A stretch of 64,000 nt of DNA from JANSWY01 sp965228955. GTDB lineage: Bacteria; Bacteroidota; Bacteroidia; Cytophagales; Cyclobacteriaceae. The notes under the pieces are model-generated. The model saw nothing but the letters and a program-made list of their open reading frames with translations, did no database searches and had not been told where the DNA came from. The stretch covers positions 4,898,001 through 4,962,000 of the forward strand of contig OZ245848.1 in the NCBI GenBank assembly GCA_965228955.1, in the 5' to 3' direction. A program made the translations under genes and the position numbers. Every line of letters starts with the position of its first letter. Position 1 is the stretch's first letter. This document shows, in pieces, positions 15,999 through 25,166 of the stretch.

Positions 15999-16903
15999 TC
16001 GAGTTCTTCAAAGAACAAGACCAACTTCTTTTCTCGCTTGACTAACGGAATCTTTTCTCTCTCAATTCCAATGAATGCCATACCTCGCCGGATTGATTGC
16101 TGAGTAAAGTAAACTTCCTGCAATTGATTGGCCTTATTGCAGAAATAATAAGTGTTCTGATCAAAGACATGAGTTTGTTCTACTTTCACAAGTGACACAG
16201 ACTCTTGTTTACTGATCTTTTTATAGTTGTGCTTTAGAAGCTTTGAGTTTTCATTCACTACTAGAATTTCAAAGAATGTTTTATCCGAAACTTCCTGTAC
16301 TTTATTCGCTTCAATTTGAACCCCCCAGATGTTCTGATGATCTACAAGATACTGCTGAATTCCATTCACATCCTCTATTGTGGCCTGTCCGAAAGAAACA
16401 AACGCCTTTCGGTTTTCTCCTTTTACCAGAGACCTGGTTTCTACAATATTCAACCCATCTATTTCTGGAGCCTGAGATAAATAATGATAAAACTCCAGGT
16501 GCTCGATATCATATGTGGCTCCTACAATCAAAACCTGAGCAACAGAGTACCCTCTTTCAAACTTTCTTATTTCATCATCGATTTTAATTTCGAATCCCTG
16601 CACTCTGGAAGTGTTTAATCTATAAGTCTTACCTTCATACTGAGTGTATACAGAATTGTTGATGGTATTGAATTTGAGTGCACCTACTGTATAATCCCCT
16701 TCAGTGGTTTTCAAAACTCCTGGGTGCCAAAAGACGTCTTGTTTCCTGAAACGGTCGTCAAGAAAATAGGAAATTTGTCCTCTTACATCACTCTCCTTGA
16801 CTTCAACAGCATGCTTTCTCAGATAAGTAGAAAGTACCATCTCGGATTGAGCAAAAAGTAGTACACTCTGAAATACCAGAATGGTTGCAATAAAGTACTT
16901 CAT
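15995..16903 (-). CDS. Secreted protein of unknown function
   Basis: The 302-residue product has a clean signal peptide (MKYFIATILVFQSVLLFAQ). The mature chain is mixed alpha/beta without Cys-rich or catalytic signatures that I recognise. Its C-terminus is basic and hydrophobic (VKREKKLVLFFEELD). It stands alone: the leu operon ends upstream with its own terminator, and the next gene converges with overlapping stops. No function can be inferred. Confidence 0.6.
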   Translation of the reverse strand: MKYFIATILVFQSVLLFAQSEMVLSTYLRKHAVEVKESDVRGQISYFLDDRFRKQDVFWHPGVLKTTEGDYTVGALKFNTINNSVYTQYEGKTYRLNTSRVQGFEIKIDDEIRKFERGYSVAQVLIVGATYDIEHLEFYHYLSQAPEIDGLNIVETRSLVKGENRKAFVSFGQATIEDVNGIQQYLVDHQNIWGVQIEANKVQEVSDKTFFEILVVNENSKLLKHNYKKISKQESVSLVKVEQTHVFDQNTYYFCNKANQLQEVYFTQQSIRRGMAFIGIEREKIPLVKREKKLVLFFEELD

Positions 16904-16937
16904 GTGTTAATCATACGGTATCTGCAGGATTAAAGCC

Positions 16938-16970
16938 AAAAAAAAGCCCAACTTGTGACAAGCGGGCTTT
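16938..16970 (-). terminator. Terminator of the leu operon
   Basis: Arms AAAGCCC (16943-16949) and GGGCTTT (16964-16970), with an inner CTTGT/ACAAG pairing, form a stem. On the minus strand eight T follow. It lies 30 bases past the leuB stop. Confidence 0.85.
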
Positions 16971-16999
16971 CAGACTTCATATTACTTACTTTATTGATT

Positions 17000-18073
17000 T
17001 TAAGTCAGAGAGGGCTCCAAAAGATTTTGTGCCAGCCAATCTCCAACTTCTGAAGTTTTATAAGCTTTTCCTTCTGCGATATCTTCAGTCACTACTTTAG
17101 CTTCCAATGAATCATCAACAGCTTTTCTAACTGCAGCCGCTTCTTCAAGCAGATCCAATGATTCCAATAACATAGCAGCCGATAACACTGTAGCAATTGG
17201 ATTAGCAATGTCTTTTCCTGCTGCCTGAGGATAAGATCCATGAATTGGTTCAAATACCGAAGTATGAGTACCAACAGAAGCAGATGGCAATAAACCTAAA
17301 GATCCGGTAATTACACTTGCTTCATCTGAAAGGATATCTCCAAACATGTTTTCAGTTACCATCACATCAAATTTCTTTGGCCACTGAATCAACTGCATTG
17401 CTGCATTATCGACAAACATGTAATCAGTCTCTACATCTGTATATGACTTCTCCATTTCCTGAGCTACTTCTCTCCACAATCTGGAAGTACCCAAAACATT
17501 GGCTTTATCGACTACTGTCAGTCTCTTATTTCTTTTCTCTGCATAAGAGTAAGCCAGTTTTAGAATCCTATCAATTTCTTCAACTGTATAAACGCAAGTA
17601 TCAAATGCAGTTTTAAGGTCCTCCGTTCTTCCTCTTGGTTGTCCGAAGTAAATACCTCCAGTTAATTCTCTTACAACCACAAAGTCGGCACCTTCTACGA
17701 TATCTTGTCTTAGTGGACTCTTATGAATCAACGACTGGAATGTAGTAACAGGTCTGATGTTGGCATAAAGACCTAGTTTCTTTCTCATCGCTAACAGTCC
17801 TTGTTCAGGTCTTACTTTAGCTTTTGGGTCGTTATCATATTTTGGATCTCCAATTGCGCCAAAAAGCACCGCATCAGAGTTCATACAAACCTCATGAGTA
17901 GATTCCGGGTAAGGATCTCCCAGCTGATCAATAGCAGTTGCACCTACAGGAGCATAGGTCAATTCGAAACTATGATTATACTTCTCACCAACAGCCTTCA
18001 ATACCTTGATTGCTTGCTCTACTATCTCAGGACCAATTCCATCTCCTGGTAATACGCCAATTTTAAAATCCAT
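17000..18073 (-). CDS. leuB: 3-isopropylmalate dehydrogenase
   Basis: This enzyme oxidatively decarboxylates 3-isopropylmalate with NAD+ to 2-oxoisocaproate, the third step of leucine synthesis. Family marks in the 357 residues are LPGDGIGPEIV at the start, VRELTGGIYFGQPRG (about 134-148), VDKANVLGTSRLWREV, NMFGDILSDEASVITGSLG and the NAD-binding FEPIHGSYPQAAGKDIANP. It is the last gene of a four-gene leu operon, directly after the synthase gene (stop to start with no gap), and is followed by the terminator. Confidence 0.95.
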   Translation of the reverse strand: MDFKIGVLPGDGIGPEIVEQAIKVLKAVGEKYNHSFELTYAPVGATAIDQLGDPYPESTHEVCMNSDAVLFGAIGDPKYDNDPKAKVRPEQGLLAMRKKLGLYANIRPVTTFQSLIHKSPLRQDIVEGADFVVVRELTGGIYFGQPRGRTEDLKTAFDTCVYTVEEIDRILKLAYSYAEKRNKRLTVVDKANVLGTSRLWREVAQEMEKSYTDVETDYMFVDNAAMQLIQWPKKFDVMVTENMFGDILSDEASVITGSLGLLPSASVGTHTSVFEPIHGSYPQAAGKDIANPIATVLSAAMLLESLDLLEEAAAVRKAVDDSLEAKVVTEDIAEGKAYKTSEVGDWLAQNLLEPSLT

Positions 18074-19600
18074 TTATATATGATTATTTTGATTCTCTAT
18101 AATATTCAACATTTTGATAGTTGCCTTAATTGCCGCAACCGTTTGATCCGGGTCAAGACCTCTCGTTTTGAAACGATATCCATCTTCCCAGGTAATGATT
18201 GTAATTACAAGTGCATCAGTATTTCCTCCGGGAGGTATTTGCACTTCGTAATCTACCAATTTTGGAAATGATCTTCCAAGGCTCTTATATATATGACTCA
18301 GGCAATTCATAAAAGCATCATACTGGCCATCTCCTGAGGCAGTTTGCTCATATGTTTCACCGTTGATTTCTACACTCAAAGTAGCCATTGACTTTAGTCC
18401 CTGAGCTACTGACAAAGCATAATTTAATATCTTGACAGTCGGATCCTGAACTTCTGTACCAAGAACGTCCTTTATAATAAAAGGTAAGTCTTCCTTGGTA
18501 ATAGTTTCTTTTTTGTCACCGAGCTCAATGATCTTTTTTGTCACCTTCTTGGTATCCTCAGGACTCAATTCGATTCCTAACTCCTCAAGATTCTTATGAA
18601 TACTGGATTTACCAGAAAGCTTACCCAAAGCATAGCTATAAGTCCTTCCAAATCTTGTAGGGTCCAATTCGTTTTGATAGAGATTGTCCTTGTTATCACC
18701 ATCAGCGTGAATTCCGCTAGTTTGAGTGAAGACAAATTCTCCAATTAAAGGCTTGTTTTGAGGGATTCTTATTCCTGAGAAGGATTCAACTACTTTGCTG
18801 ACTTTGAATAATTTGGTTTCATCAACATTGATCTCCTTACCAAGGTGATCTTTCATGATTCCAATTACACTTGATAACGGAACATTTCCAGCGCGCTCGC
18901 CAAGTCCGTTAAGTGTCGTATGAATTCCGGTTATTCCAACTTTTACAGCTTCATATACATTGGCTACTGACAAGTCATAGTCGTTATGCGCATGAAAATC
19001 GAAAGTAAAATTGGGGAATTTGGAAACTACTTGCCCGCAATATTTCGCGACCTCTTCATGATTGAGAATGCCCAGAGTATCCGGCAACATGATTCGCTTG
19101 ACGCTTGTGGATGAAAGGCCTTCCAGAAGATTGAAAACGTACTCCGGGGAATCTTTCATTCCATTGGACCAATCCTCCAGATAAATATTGACCTGAATAC
19201 CCATTTCGTCCGCAAGAGCAACAGTGCCCTTGATATCAGCCAGGTGTTCTTCAGGAGTTTTTCTTAATTGCTTTGTGCAATGTTTAAGTGAGCCTTTACA
19301 AAGTAGGTTATTTACTTTTCCTCCAGCTTCCTTTATCCATTCCAGACTGACATCTCCATCTATGAAACCAAGAATCTCAATATTATTTTGATATCCATTA
19401 TCGGTTGCCCAGGAAAGAATGTTTTTGGCTGCTTCAAACTCACCATCCGAGACTCTGGCCGAAGCAATTTCCAACCTATCCACCTTGAGTTCTTCTAGCA
19501 GCAACTGCGCAAGACTCAGTTTTTCTCTGTTGGTGAACGAAACCCCGGAGGTCTGCTCACCATCTCGAAGGGTGGTATCTAGAATCTCTAATGACATCAA
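18074..19600 (-). CDS. 2-isopropylmalate synthase-type enzyme (LeuA/CimA family)
   Basis: The protein is a Claisen-condensing synthase of the HMGL-like fold. DTTLRDGEQTSGVSF at the N-terminus gives the metal and substrate Asp/Arg, FHAHNDYDLSVAN the metal His pair, and LNGLGERAGNVPL the usual glycine motif. A LeuA-type allosteric dimer domain fills about 385-500. At 508 residues it fits the regulated synthases. Position between leuD and leuB makes 2-isopropylmalate synthase the natural reading; citramalate synthase is the alternative and motifs do not settle it. Two start codons in a row (19600, 19597) are possible; the first starts 3 bp after the leuD stop. Confidence 0.85.
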   Translation of the reverse strand: MMSLEILDTTLRDGEQTSGVSFTNREKLSLAQLLLEELKVDRLEIASARVSDGEFEAAKNILSWATDNGYQNNIEILGFIDGDVSLEWIKEAGGKVNNLLCKGSLKHCTKQLRKTPEEHLADIKGTVALADEMGIQVNIYLEDWSNGMKDSPEYVFNLLEGLSSTSVKRIMLPDTLGILNHEEVAKYCGQVVSKFPNFTFDFHAHNDYDLSVANVYEAVKVGITGIHTTLNGLGERAGNVPLSSVIGIMKDHLGKEINVDETKLFKVSKVVESFSGIRIPQNKPLIGEFVFTQTSGIHADGDNKDNLYQNELDPTRFGRTYSYALGKLSGKSSIHKNLEELGIELSPEDTKKVTKKIIELGDKKETITKEDLPFIIKDVLGTEVQDPTVKILNYALSVAQGLKSMATLSVEINGETYEQTASGDGQYDAFMNCLSHIYKSLGRSFPKLVDYEVQIPPGGNTDALVITIITWEDGYRFKTRGLDPDQTVAAIKATIKMLNIIENQNNHI

Positions 19601-19603
19601 TAA

Positions 19604-20197
19604 TTAAGCTCTGGCTTCCTCGAATGCTTCAATTTTATCCTTGATGCTGATCAAGTAATCGATATCATCAAAACCATTCAATAGGCATTCTTTTTTATAA
19701 GAACTGATCTCAAATCCTGTGCTTTCACCTGTCGCAACAATTGTGAACTGCTGATTTTCTAGGTCAACTTTGAATTGTGCATTAGGATCTTTGTCAATCT
19801 CAGCGAAAACTTTTACTAAAAATTCTTCCGAGACCTGAACTGGAAGTAAACCATTGTTTAATGAGTTGCCTCTAAAAATATCTGCGAAGAATGAAGAAAC
19901 TACTACTTTAAAACCATAATCATGGACTGCCCATGCGGCGTGCTCTCTACTTGAGCCACTTCCAAAGTTTTTACCTGCTACAAGAATCTTTCCAGTGTAA
20001 GTATCATCATTTAATACAAAGTCCTTGATTGGCTCATTATTCTTGTCAAATCTCCAATCTCTGAATAGGTTTTCGCCAAAACCATCTCTTGTAGTCGCTT
20101 TAAGGAATCTTGCAGGAATGATTTGATCTGTGTCTACATTCTCTATCGCTAATGGAACAGCAGATGACTCGAAGCTTATAAATTTATCTATCGCCAT
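19604..20197 (-). CDS. leuD: 3-isopropylmalate dehydratase small subunit
   Basis: LeuD carries the swivel domain of isopropylmalate isomerase and works with LeuC to interconvert 2- and 3-isopropylmalate. The 197 residues show VDTDQIIPARFLKATTRDGF, the substrate-contact VAGKNFGSGSSREHAAWA and GNSLNNGLLPVQV. It starts 14 bp after leuC stops and precedes the synthase gene. Confidence 0.95.
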   Translation of the reverse strand: MAIDKFISFESSAVPLAIENVDTDQIIPARFLKATTRDGFGENLFRDWRFDKNNEPIKDFVLNDDTYTGKILVAGKNFGSGSSREHAAWAVHDYGFKVVVSSFFADIFRGNSLNNGLLPVQVSEEFLVKVFAEIDKDPNAQFKVDLENQQFTIVATGESTGFEISSYKKECLLNGFDDIDYLISIKDKIEAFEEARA

Positions 20198-20211
20198 GTT
20201 TGTGATGTCTT

Positions 20212-21609
20212 TTAAAGTAATTCTCTTGGATCAATAATTTTTCCCGAAACTGCAACTGCAGCAGCCGTTAACGGACTAGCCAATAAAGTCCTTGATCCCG
20301 GACCTTGTCTTCCTTCAAAGTTTCTATTTGAAGTAGAAACCGCATACTTTCCTTCAGGAATTTTATCGTCGTTCATTGCTAAACACGCTGAACAACCTGG
20401 CTGTCTAAGTTTAAATCCAGCTTCTTCCAACACCTCAACGATTCCTTCTTCCTGAGCCATTTTTTCTACCTGCTTAGAACCAGGAACGATCCACGCTGTA
20501 ATGTTTTCAGCCTTTTTCTTTCCTTTCACAAATCCAGCAACCTCTCTTAGGTCTTCAATTCTTCCGTTTGTACAGCTTCCAACAAACACATAATCTACAG
20601 GCTTTCCTACCAATTGATCACCAGCATTGAATCCCATATAGTTCATAGACTTTTCAAAAGAAGCCTTTTCAGAATCTTCGATATCTGTAAGTGATGGAAT
20701 ATTCGATACAATCTTTGCTCCCATTCCCGGGTTTGTACCATATGTAATCATCGGTTCAATATCTGCAGCATCAAATACAATCTCTTTATCAAAAACTGCA
20801 TCATCATCAGTTTTCAATTCTTTCCATTTTGCAACAGCTTTATCAAACTCTTCTCCTTGAGGAGCTCTTTCTCTTCCTTTTATATATTCAAATGTGGTTT
20901 CATCCGGAGCTATGTGACCACCTCTGGCACCCATTTCAATACTCATATTACAAACTGTCATTCTACCTTCCATAGAAAGACCCCTGATCGCAGAACCAGC
21001 AAACTCTACAAAATACCCTGTTCCTCCTCCAGCTGTAACTTTAGAAATAATGTATAAAACAATGTCTTTTGCGGTTACGCCTTTACCTAGCTCACCGTCT
21101 ACAGTAATTCTCATTTTCTTTGGCTTAGGCTGCATGATGCATTGTGTTGCCAAAACCATTTCCACTTCACTGGTACCAATTCCGAAAGCTACCGCTCCAA
21201 AAGCACCATGTGTAGAAGTGTGGCTATCTCCACATACAATGGTCATTCCTGGTTGAGTCAAACCAAGCTGAGGGCCAATTACGTGCACAATTCCTTGATA
21301 AGGGTGGTTTAGTCCATAAAGGTCTACGCCATGTCTCTCACAGTTTTCTGTAAGTTTATCAACCTGGAATTTTGAGAGTGCATCTTTAATGGGTAAATGC
21401 TGGTCAATAGTTGGAACGTTGTGATCTGGTGTTGCAACTGTATTTTGTGGTCTGAATACCGGAACACCTCTTTTTTCAATTCCTGCAAATGCCTGAGGGC
21501 TTGTTACCTCATGCACTAAATGTCTGTCGATATATACGACACTAGGACCGCCTTCTATCTCTGAAACTACATGCGAGTCCCAGATTTTGTCAAATAACGT
21601 TTTACCCAT
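20212..21609 (-). CDS. leuC: 3-isopropylmalate dehydratase large subunit
   Basis: LeuC holds the [4Fe-4S] cluster of isopropylmalate isomerase. Its 465 residues match the bacterial heterodimer type. Visible marks are IDRHLVHEVTSPQAF, VCGDSHTSTHGAFGAVAFGI and the three cluster Cys in VFVGSCTNGRIEDLR and QPGCSACLAMN. It is the first gene of leuC-leuD-synthase-leuB on the minus strand. I saw no clear leader peptide or attenuator in the 258 bases upstream. Confidence 0.95.
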   Translation of the reverse strand: MGKTLFDKIWDSHVVSEIEGGPSVVYIDRHLVHEVTSPQAFAGIEKRGVPVFRPQNTVATPDHNVPTIDQHLPIKDALSKFQVDKLTENCERHGVDLYGLNHPYQGIVHVIGPQLGLTQPGMTIVCGDSHTSTHGAFGAVAFGIGTSEVEMVLATQCIMQPKPKKMRITVDGELGKGVTAKDIVLYIISKVTAGGGTGYFVEFAGSAIRGLSMEGRMTVCNMSIEMGARGGHIAPDETTFEYIKGRERAPQGEEFDKAVAKWKELKTDDDAVFDKEIVFDAADIEPMITYGTNPGMGAKIVSNIPSLTDIEDSEKASFEKSMNYMGFNAGDQLVGKPVDYVFVGSCTNGRIEDLREVAGFVKGKKKAENITAWIVPGSKQVEKMAQEEGIVEVLEEAGFKLRQPGCSACLAMNDDKIPEGKYAVSTSNRNFEGRQGPGSRTLLASPLTAAAVAVSGKIIDPRELL

Positions 21610-21867
21610 ATTTAATTTAATGATCTGTGATTTCTACCAAATTAAGTATGCTGACACACCTAATTTTTATCTTTTAATTGAAGAACAAATTTAGGATGCA
21701 GAACAAGCAGTTTACAACGAAATATTAATTAATTTTTGAAATAATATCCGATGGCTAAGGAAGAAATTATTACTTCAAATATCTATTTATCAGTACTTTA
21801 TGATAATATTTATTCACATTCCTAAGGAAGCAGGATTGCGTTTTCGAATTTTAGAAAGGATTTTGGA

Positions 21868-22077
21868 TTAGATCATTGGAGCTTCTGAATCCAATTTAGT
21901 GGCATTGAGTTTCTCTTCGATCTTTTTGAGCACTGTCCATTGGGCAGCATCCATCTTATATTTAATAAGTAAAACTTTAGAAGAGTACTCTCTTAATTCC
22001 TGGTGAAAATCATCCTCTGATCCAACGCAGTACTTTTCAGTAACCTCATTGTACCAAAGTAAAATCATAGTTCTCAT
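21868..22077 (-). CDS. Small conserved-looking protein of unknown function
   Basis: The 69-residue frame reads MRTMILLWYNEVTEKYCVGS at the start and continues with a helical DDFHQELREYSSKVLLIKYK and LKKIEEKLNATKLD. The residue make-up and helical pattern look like a real small cytoplasmic protein rather than a shadow, and no larger frame competes on either strand. It lies alone between the leu operon and clpB. No family recognised. Confidence 0.45.
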   Translation of the reverse strand: MRTMILLWYNEVTEKYCVGSEDDFHQELREYSSKVLLIKYKMDAAQWTVLKKIEEKLNATKLDSEAPMI

Positions 22078-22422
22078 AATTAGCTTAGCTCCGTTTATTT
22101 AATACAACATAAATTTTCTATAGGATATCTTCCGACCCTAGAATTTCCTTTTCCAATTTGTAAGTAAGTCTAGTAGATGAGTAACAATTCTGGTAGTTTA
22201 ATGTGTGTCATTGAACTGGCGCCAGAAGTGCTATCTGTCTGCGCTTATATCTTCTAATATAACAAACGAATTGATGAAATCGATTTTTTTTCGATGAAAG
22301 TTTGATGATGAATCATCAGTGTATTTCATCACACGTCGGACGGATTGTATTTTACTTTGAACGGATAAAACAAAAAGGGGATCGACCCGCGATCCCCTTT
22401 ATACTAACCAACCTAATCTCCC
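22078..22422. other. Intergenic region downstream of clpB
   Basis: Apart from the clpB terminator at its right end (22372-22400), this 345-bp stretch shows no gene or RNA that I can support. Short AT-rich repeats such as ATCGATTTTTTTTCGAT occur near 22278. Confidence 0.4.
22372..22400 (-). terminator. Terminator of clpB
   Basis: AAAGGGGATCG (22374-22384) and CGATCCCCTTT (22390-22400) form an 11-bp stem with a 5-base loop, followed on the minus strand by a short T-run. It sits 23 bases past the clpB stop. Confidence 0.85.
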
Positions 22423-25041
22423 CTATTCCTTCTCCAAATCGATAGTGTCAAGGTTAATAAATTCGATGGCTCCTGCTTCACTTAATGTCAACCCTACTAT
22501 GCCATCCTTCGACACCTTTCCTGCTAGTATTTCTTTTGATAATTGATTTAAAATCTCTCTTTGCAATACCCTCTTCAAAGGCCTTGCCCCAAACTGTGGA
22601 TCAAAACCAAGTTCTCCCAATTGATCAAGCACTTCATCAGACGCCTCAATTTTGATTCCTGCTTCCTCAAGTCTTGCCTGAATTAACTTAAATTGAATAC
22701 CTACAATCTTTCTTATATCCTCTTTACTTAAAGGTCTGAACATGATTGTCTCATCGATTCTATTCAGAAACTCTGGTCTCATTGATTTTTTCAGAAGTTC
22801 AAAGACTTGCAATTTGGTATCTTCCAGAACTTGCTCAGTATTCCATTCCTCCATCTTATCAAAGTTCTCCTGAATGATTCCTGAACCAATATTGGTGGTC
22901 ATGATCACAATGGTATTCTTGAAATTCGCAACTCTACCTTTATTGTCAGTCAATCTTCCATCATCCAGAACCTGAAGAAGAATATTGAACACGTCCGGAT
23001 GTGCTTTTTCTATTTCATCCAGAAGGATCACTGAATAAGGCTTTCTGCGAACAGCCTCTGTAAGCTGACCTCCCTCATCATATCCCACATATCCCGGAGG
23101 AGCTCCAATCAGTCTACTTACGGCATGTCTTTCCTGATACTCTGACATATCAATCCTGACCATAGAGTTTTCATCATTGAATAGATAGTCCGCAAGTGCT
23201 TTTGCAAGTTCCGTTTTACCAACTCCAGTTGTTCCAAGGAATATGAAGGATCCAATTGGTCTTTTAGGATCTTGCAAACCTGCTCTACTTCTTCTCACCG
23301 CATCAGAAATTGCCTGAATAGCCTCATGTTGACCTGCCACTCTTTTCCCTAACTCATCCTCCAGGCTTAGCAATTTCTCACGATCACTTTGAAGCATCTT
23401 CGAAACCGGAATTCCAGTCCATTTTGCAACCACTTCCGCGATATCATCTGCCTCTACCTCTTCTTTTAACAGAAAAGATTCACCTTGCATCTCATGTAGC
23501 TGGACATTATACTCCTCCAGCTTCTTCTCACTTTCAGTGATCTTGCCATATCTGATCTCAGCAACTAAACCATAATCTCCGCTTCTCTCTGCCTGCTCTG
23601 CTTCTTGTTTATATCTATCGATATTCTCTTTCTCTTCCCGAATGCCTTTTATAACATTCTTTTCCATCTCCCACTTTGCTTTGAGATCGTTTCTCCTTTC
23701 ACTTAGCTCAGCGATCTCCTTATTTAAGATCGATTCTTTGCCTTTATCTTTCTCTCTTCTGATTGCTTCTCGCTCAATTTCCAGTTGCATGATTTTTCTT
23801 TGCAGCTCATCAAGCTCCTCTGGCAGACTATCAATTTCTAATCTTAATTTTGAAGCTGCCTCATCCATTAAATCAATTGCTTTATCTGGAAGAAACCTAT
23901 CGGATATGTATCTACTGGATAGTTCGACTGAAGAAATAACTGCATCATCCTTGATCCTTACTCCGTGATGAACTTCATACTTCTCTTTAATCCCTCTTAG
24001 TATAGATATCGCATCCTGGACACTTGGCTCATCCACCATTACTGCCTGGAACCTTCTTTCAAGTGCTTTGTCCTTCTCTACATATTTCTGGTATTCCTTG
24101 AGAGTTGTCGCTCCAATTGCATGCAGTTCACCTCTGGCCAAGGCTGGCTTAAGTAGGTTTGCAGCGTCCATTGCTCCTTCACCTCCTCCGGCACCAATCA
24201 ATGTGTGAATCTCATCTATGAATAAAATGATCTCTCCGTCTGAGTCGGTCACTTCTTTGATTACTGCTTTTAGTCGCTCCTCAAACTCTCCTTTATATTT
24301 TGCCCCAGCAACAAGAAGTCCCATATCCAGAGAAATCAATGTTTTTGATTTTAAGTTCTCCGGCACATCTCCATCCACAATCCTTTGAGCCATTCCTTCA
24401 ACAATAGCGGTCTTTCCCACTCCCGGCTCTCCTAATAGTATTGGGTTATTTTTCGTTCTTCTGCTCAATATCTGAAGGACTCTTCTAATCTCCTCATCTC
24501 TCCCAATTACCGGATCTATCTTTCCATCTTTGGCCATTTGGTTGAGATTAATCGAATATCTCTCGAGCGACCTATATTTTGACTCTGCATTTTGATCTGT
24601 AACTCTGCTACCTCCCCTTAATTCTGTAATTGCAGATTTCAATAATTCATTGGTAAAGCCAACTTCTTTCAACAATTGAGCAGTTTTGTCTCTCCCATTG
24701 AGTAACCCCAGGAGGATGTGTTCTACTGCTACATACTCATCACCAAATTCTTTTAATTGTCGTTCAGCATTTTGAAGTGCTGCTGCGGCTTCATTTGATA
24801 GGTACGGCTTCTGACCGGAAACTTTAGGGTATCCAGAAATAATCTCATCTACTCTTTGTTCTAACAGCTGGTTGTTTACACTCAGCTTTTTCAGCATAAA
24901 GGAGATCACATTCTCATCACCCATCAATATACCTTTCAGTAAGTGCGCAGTATCAATGGCCTGCTGCTCATTTGATTGAGCAATTTCAGTTGCCTGATTG
25001 AGCACTTCCTGAGACTTTATCGTGTATTTGTTAAAATTCAT
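22423..25041 (-). CDS. clpB: ATP-dependent protein disaggregase ClpB
   Basis: ClpB is a hexameric AAA+ unfoldase that rescues aggregated proteins with the DnaK system. The 872 residues hold the N-terminal Clp repeats (1-145) and NBD1 (Walker A GEPGVGKTA near 206, Walker B IILFIDEIH). The M-domain coiled coil follows (about 400-530; EELDELQRKIMQLEIEREAI), which separates ClpB from ClpA/C. NBD2 has Walker A GTTGVGKTE near 608, and GAPPGYVGYDEGG as substrate loop. The gene is alone with its own terminator; no obvious heat-shock operator was seen. Confidence 0.97.
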   Translation of the reverse strand: MNFNKYTIKSQEVLNQATEIAQSNEQQAIDTAHLLKGILMGDENVISFMLKKLSVNNQLLEQRVDEIISGYPKVSGQKPYLSNEAAAALQNAERQLKEFGDEYVAVEHILLGLLNGRDKTAQLLKEVGFTNELLKSAITELRGGSRVTDQNAESKYRSLERYSINLNQMAKDGKIDPVIGRDEEIRRVLQILSRRTKNNPILLGEPGVGKTAIVEGMAQRIVDGDVPENLKSKTLISLDMGLLVAGAKYKGEFEERLKAVIKEVTDSDGEIILFIDEIHTLIGAGGGEGAMDAANLLKPALARGELHAIGATTLKEYQKYVEKDKALERRFQAVMVDEPSVQDAISILRGIKEKYEVHHGVRIKDDAVISSVELSSRYISDRFLPDKAIDLMDEAASKLRLEIDSLPEELDELQRKIMQLEIEREAIRREKDKGKESILNKEIAELSERRNDLKAKWEMEKNVIKGIREEKENIDRYKQEAEQAERSGDYGLVAEIRYGKITESEKKLEEYNVQLHEMQGESFLLKEEVEADDIAEVVAKWTGIPVSKMLQSDREKLLSLEDELGKRVAGQHEAIQAISDAVRRSRAGLQDPKRPIGSFIFLGTTGVGKTELAKALADYLFNDENSMVRIDMSEYQERHAVSRLIGAPPGYVGYDEGGQLTEAVRRKPYSVILLDEIEKAHPDVFNILLQVLDDGRLTDNKGRVANFKNTIVIMTTNIGSGIIQENFDKMEEWNTEQVLEDTKLQVFELLKKSMRPEFLNRIDETIMFRPLSKEDIRKIVGIQFKLIQARLEEAGIKIEASDEVLDQLGELGFDPQFGARPLKRVLQREILNQLSKEILAGKVSKDGIVGLTLSEAGAIEFINLDTIDLEKE

Positions 25042-25166
25042 TTTTTAAGCTGATTATAGTGTTCAACCGAATTCATCAAATAACGCACCAAATCAAAAAT
25101 TCGCGATTATTAAGACAGATTGTCGTAATTCTTAATGAATCACGAAATTATTGAGCCATTTTGTCA

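Noticed and set aside
21610..21867. Leucine attenuator or T-box before leuC
   Set aside because: No leader peptide with Leu codons, T-box or paired terminator could be recognised upstream of the leuC start.
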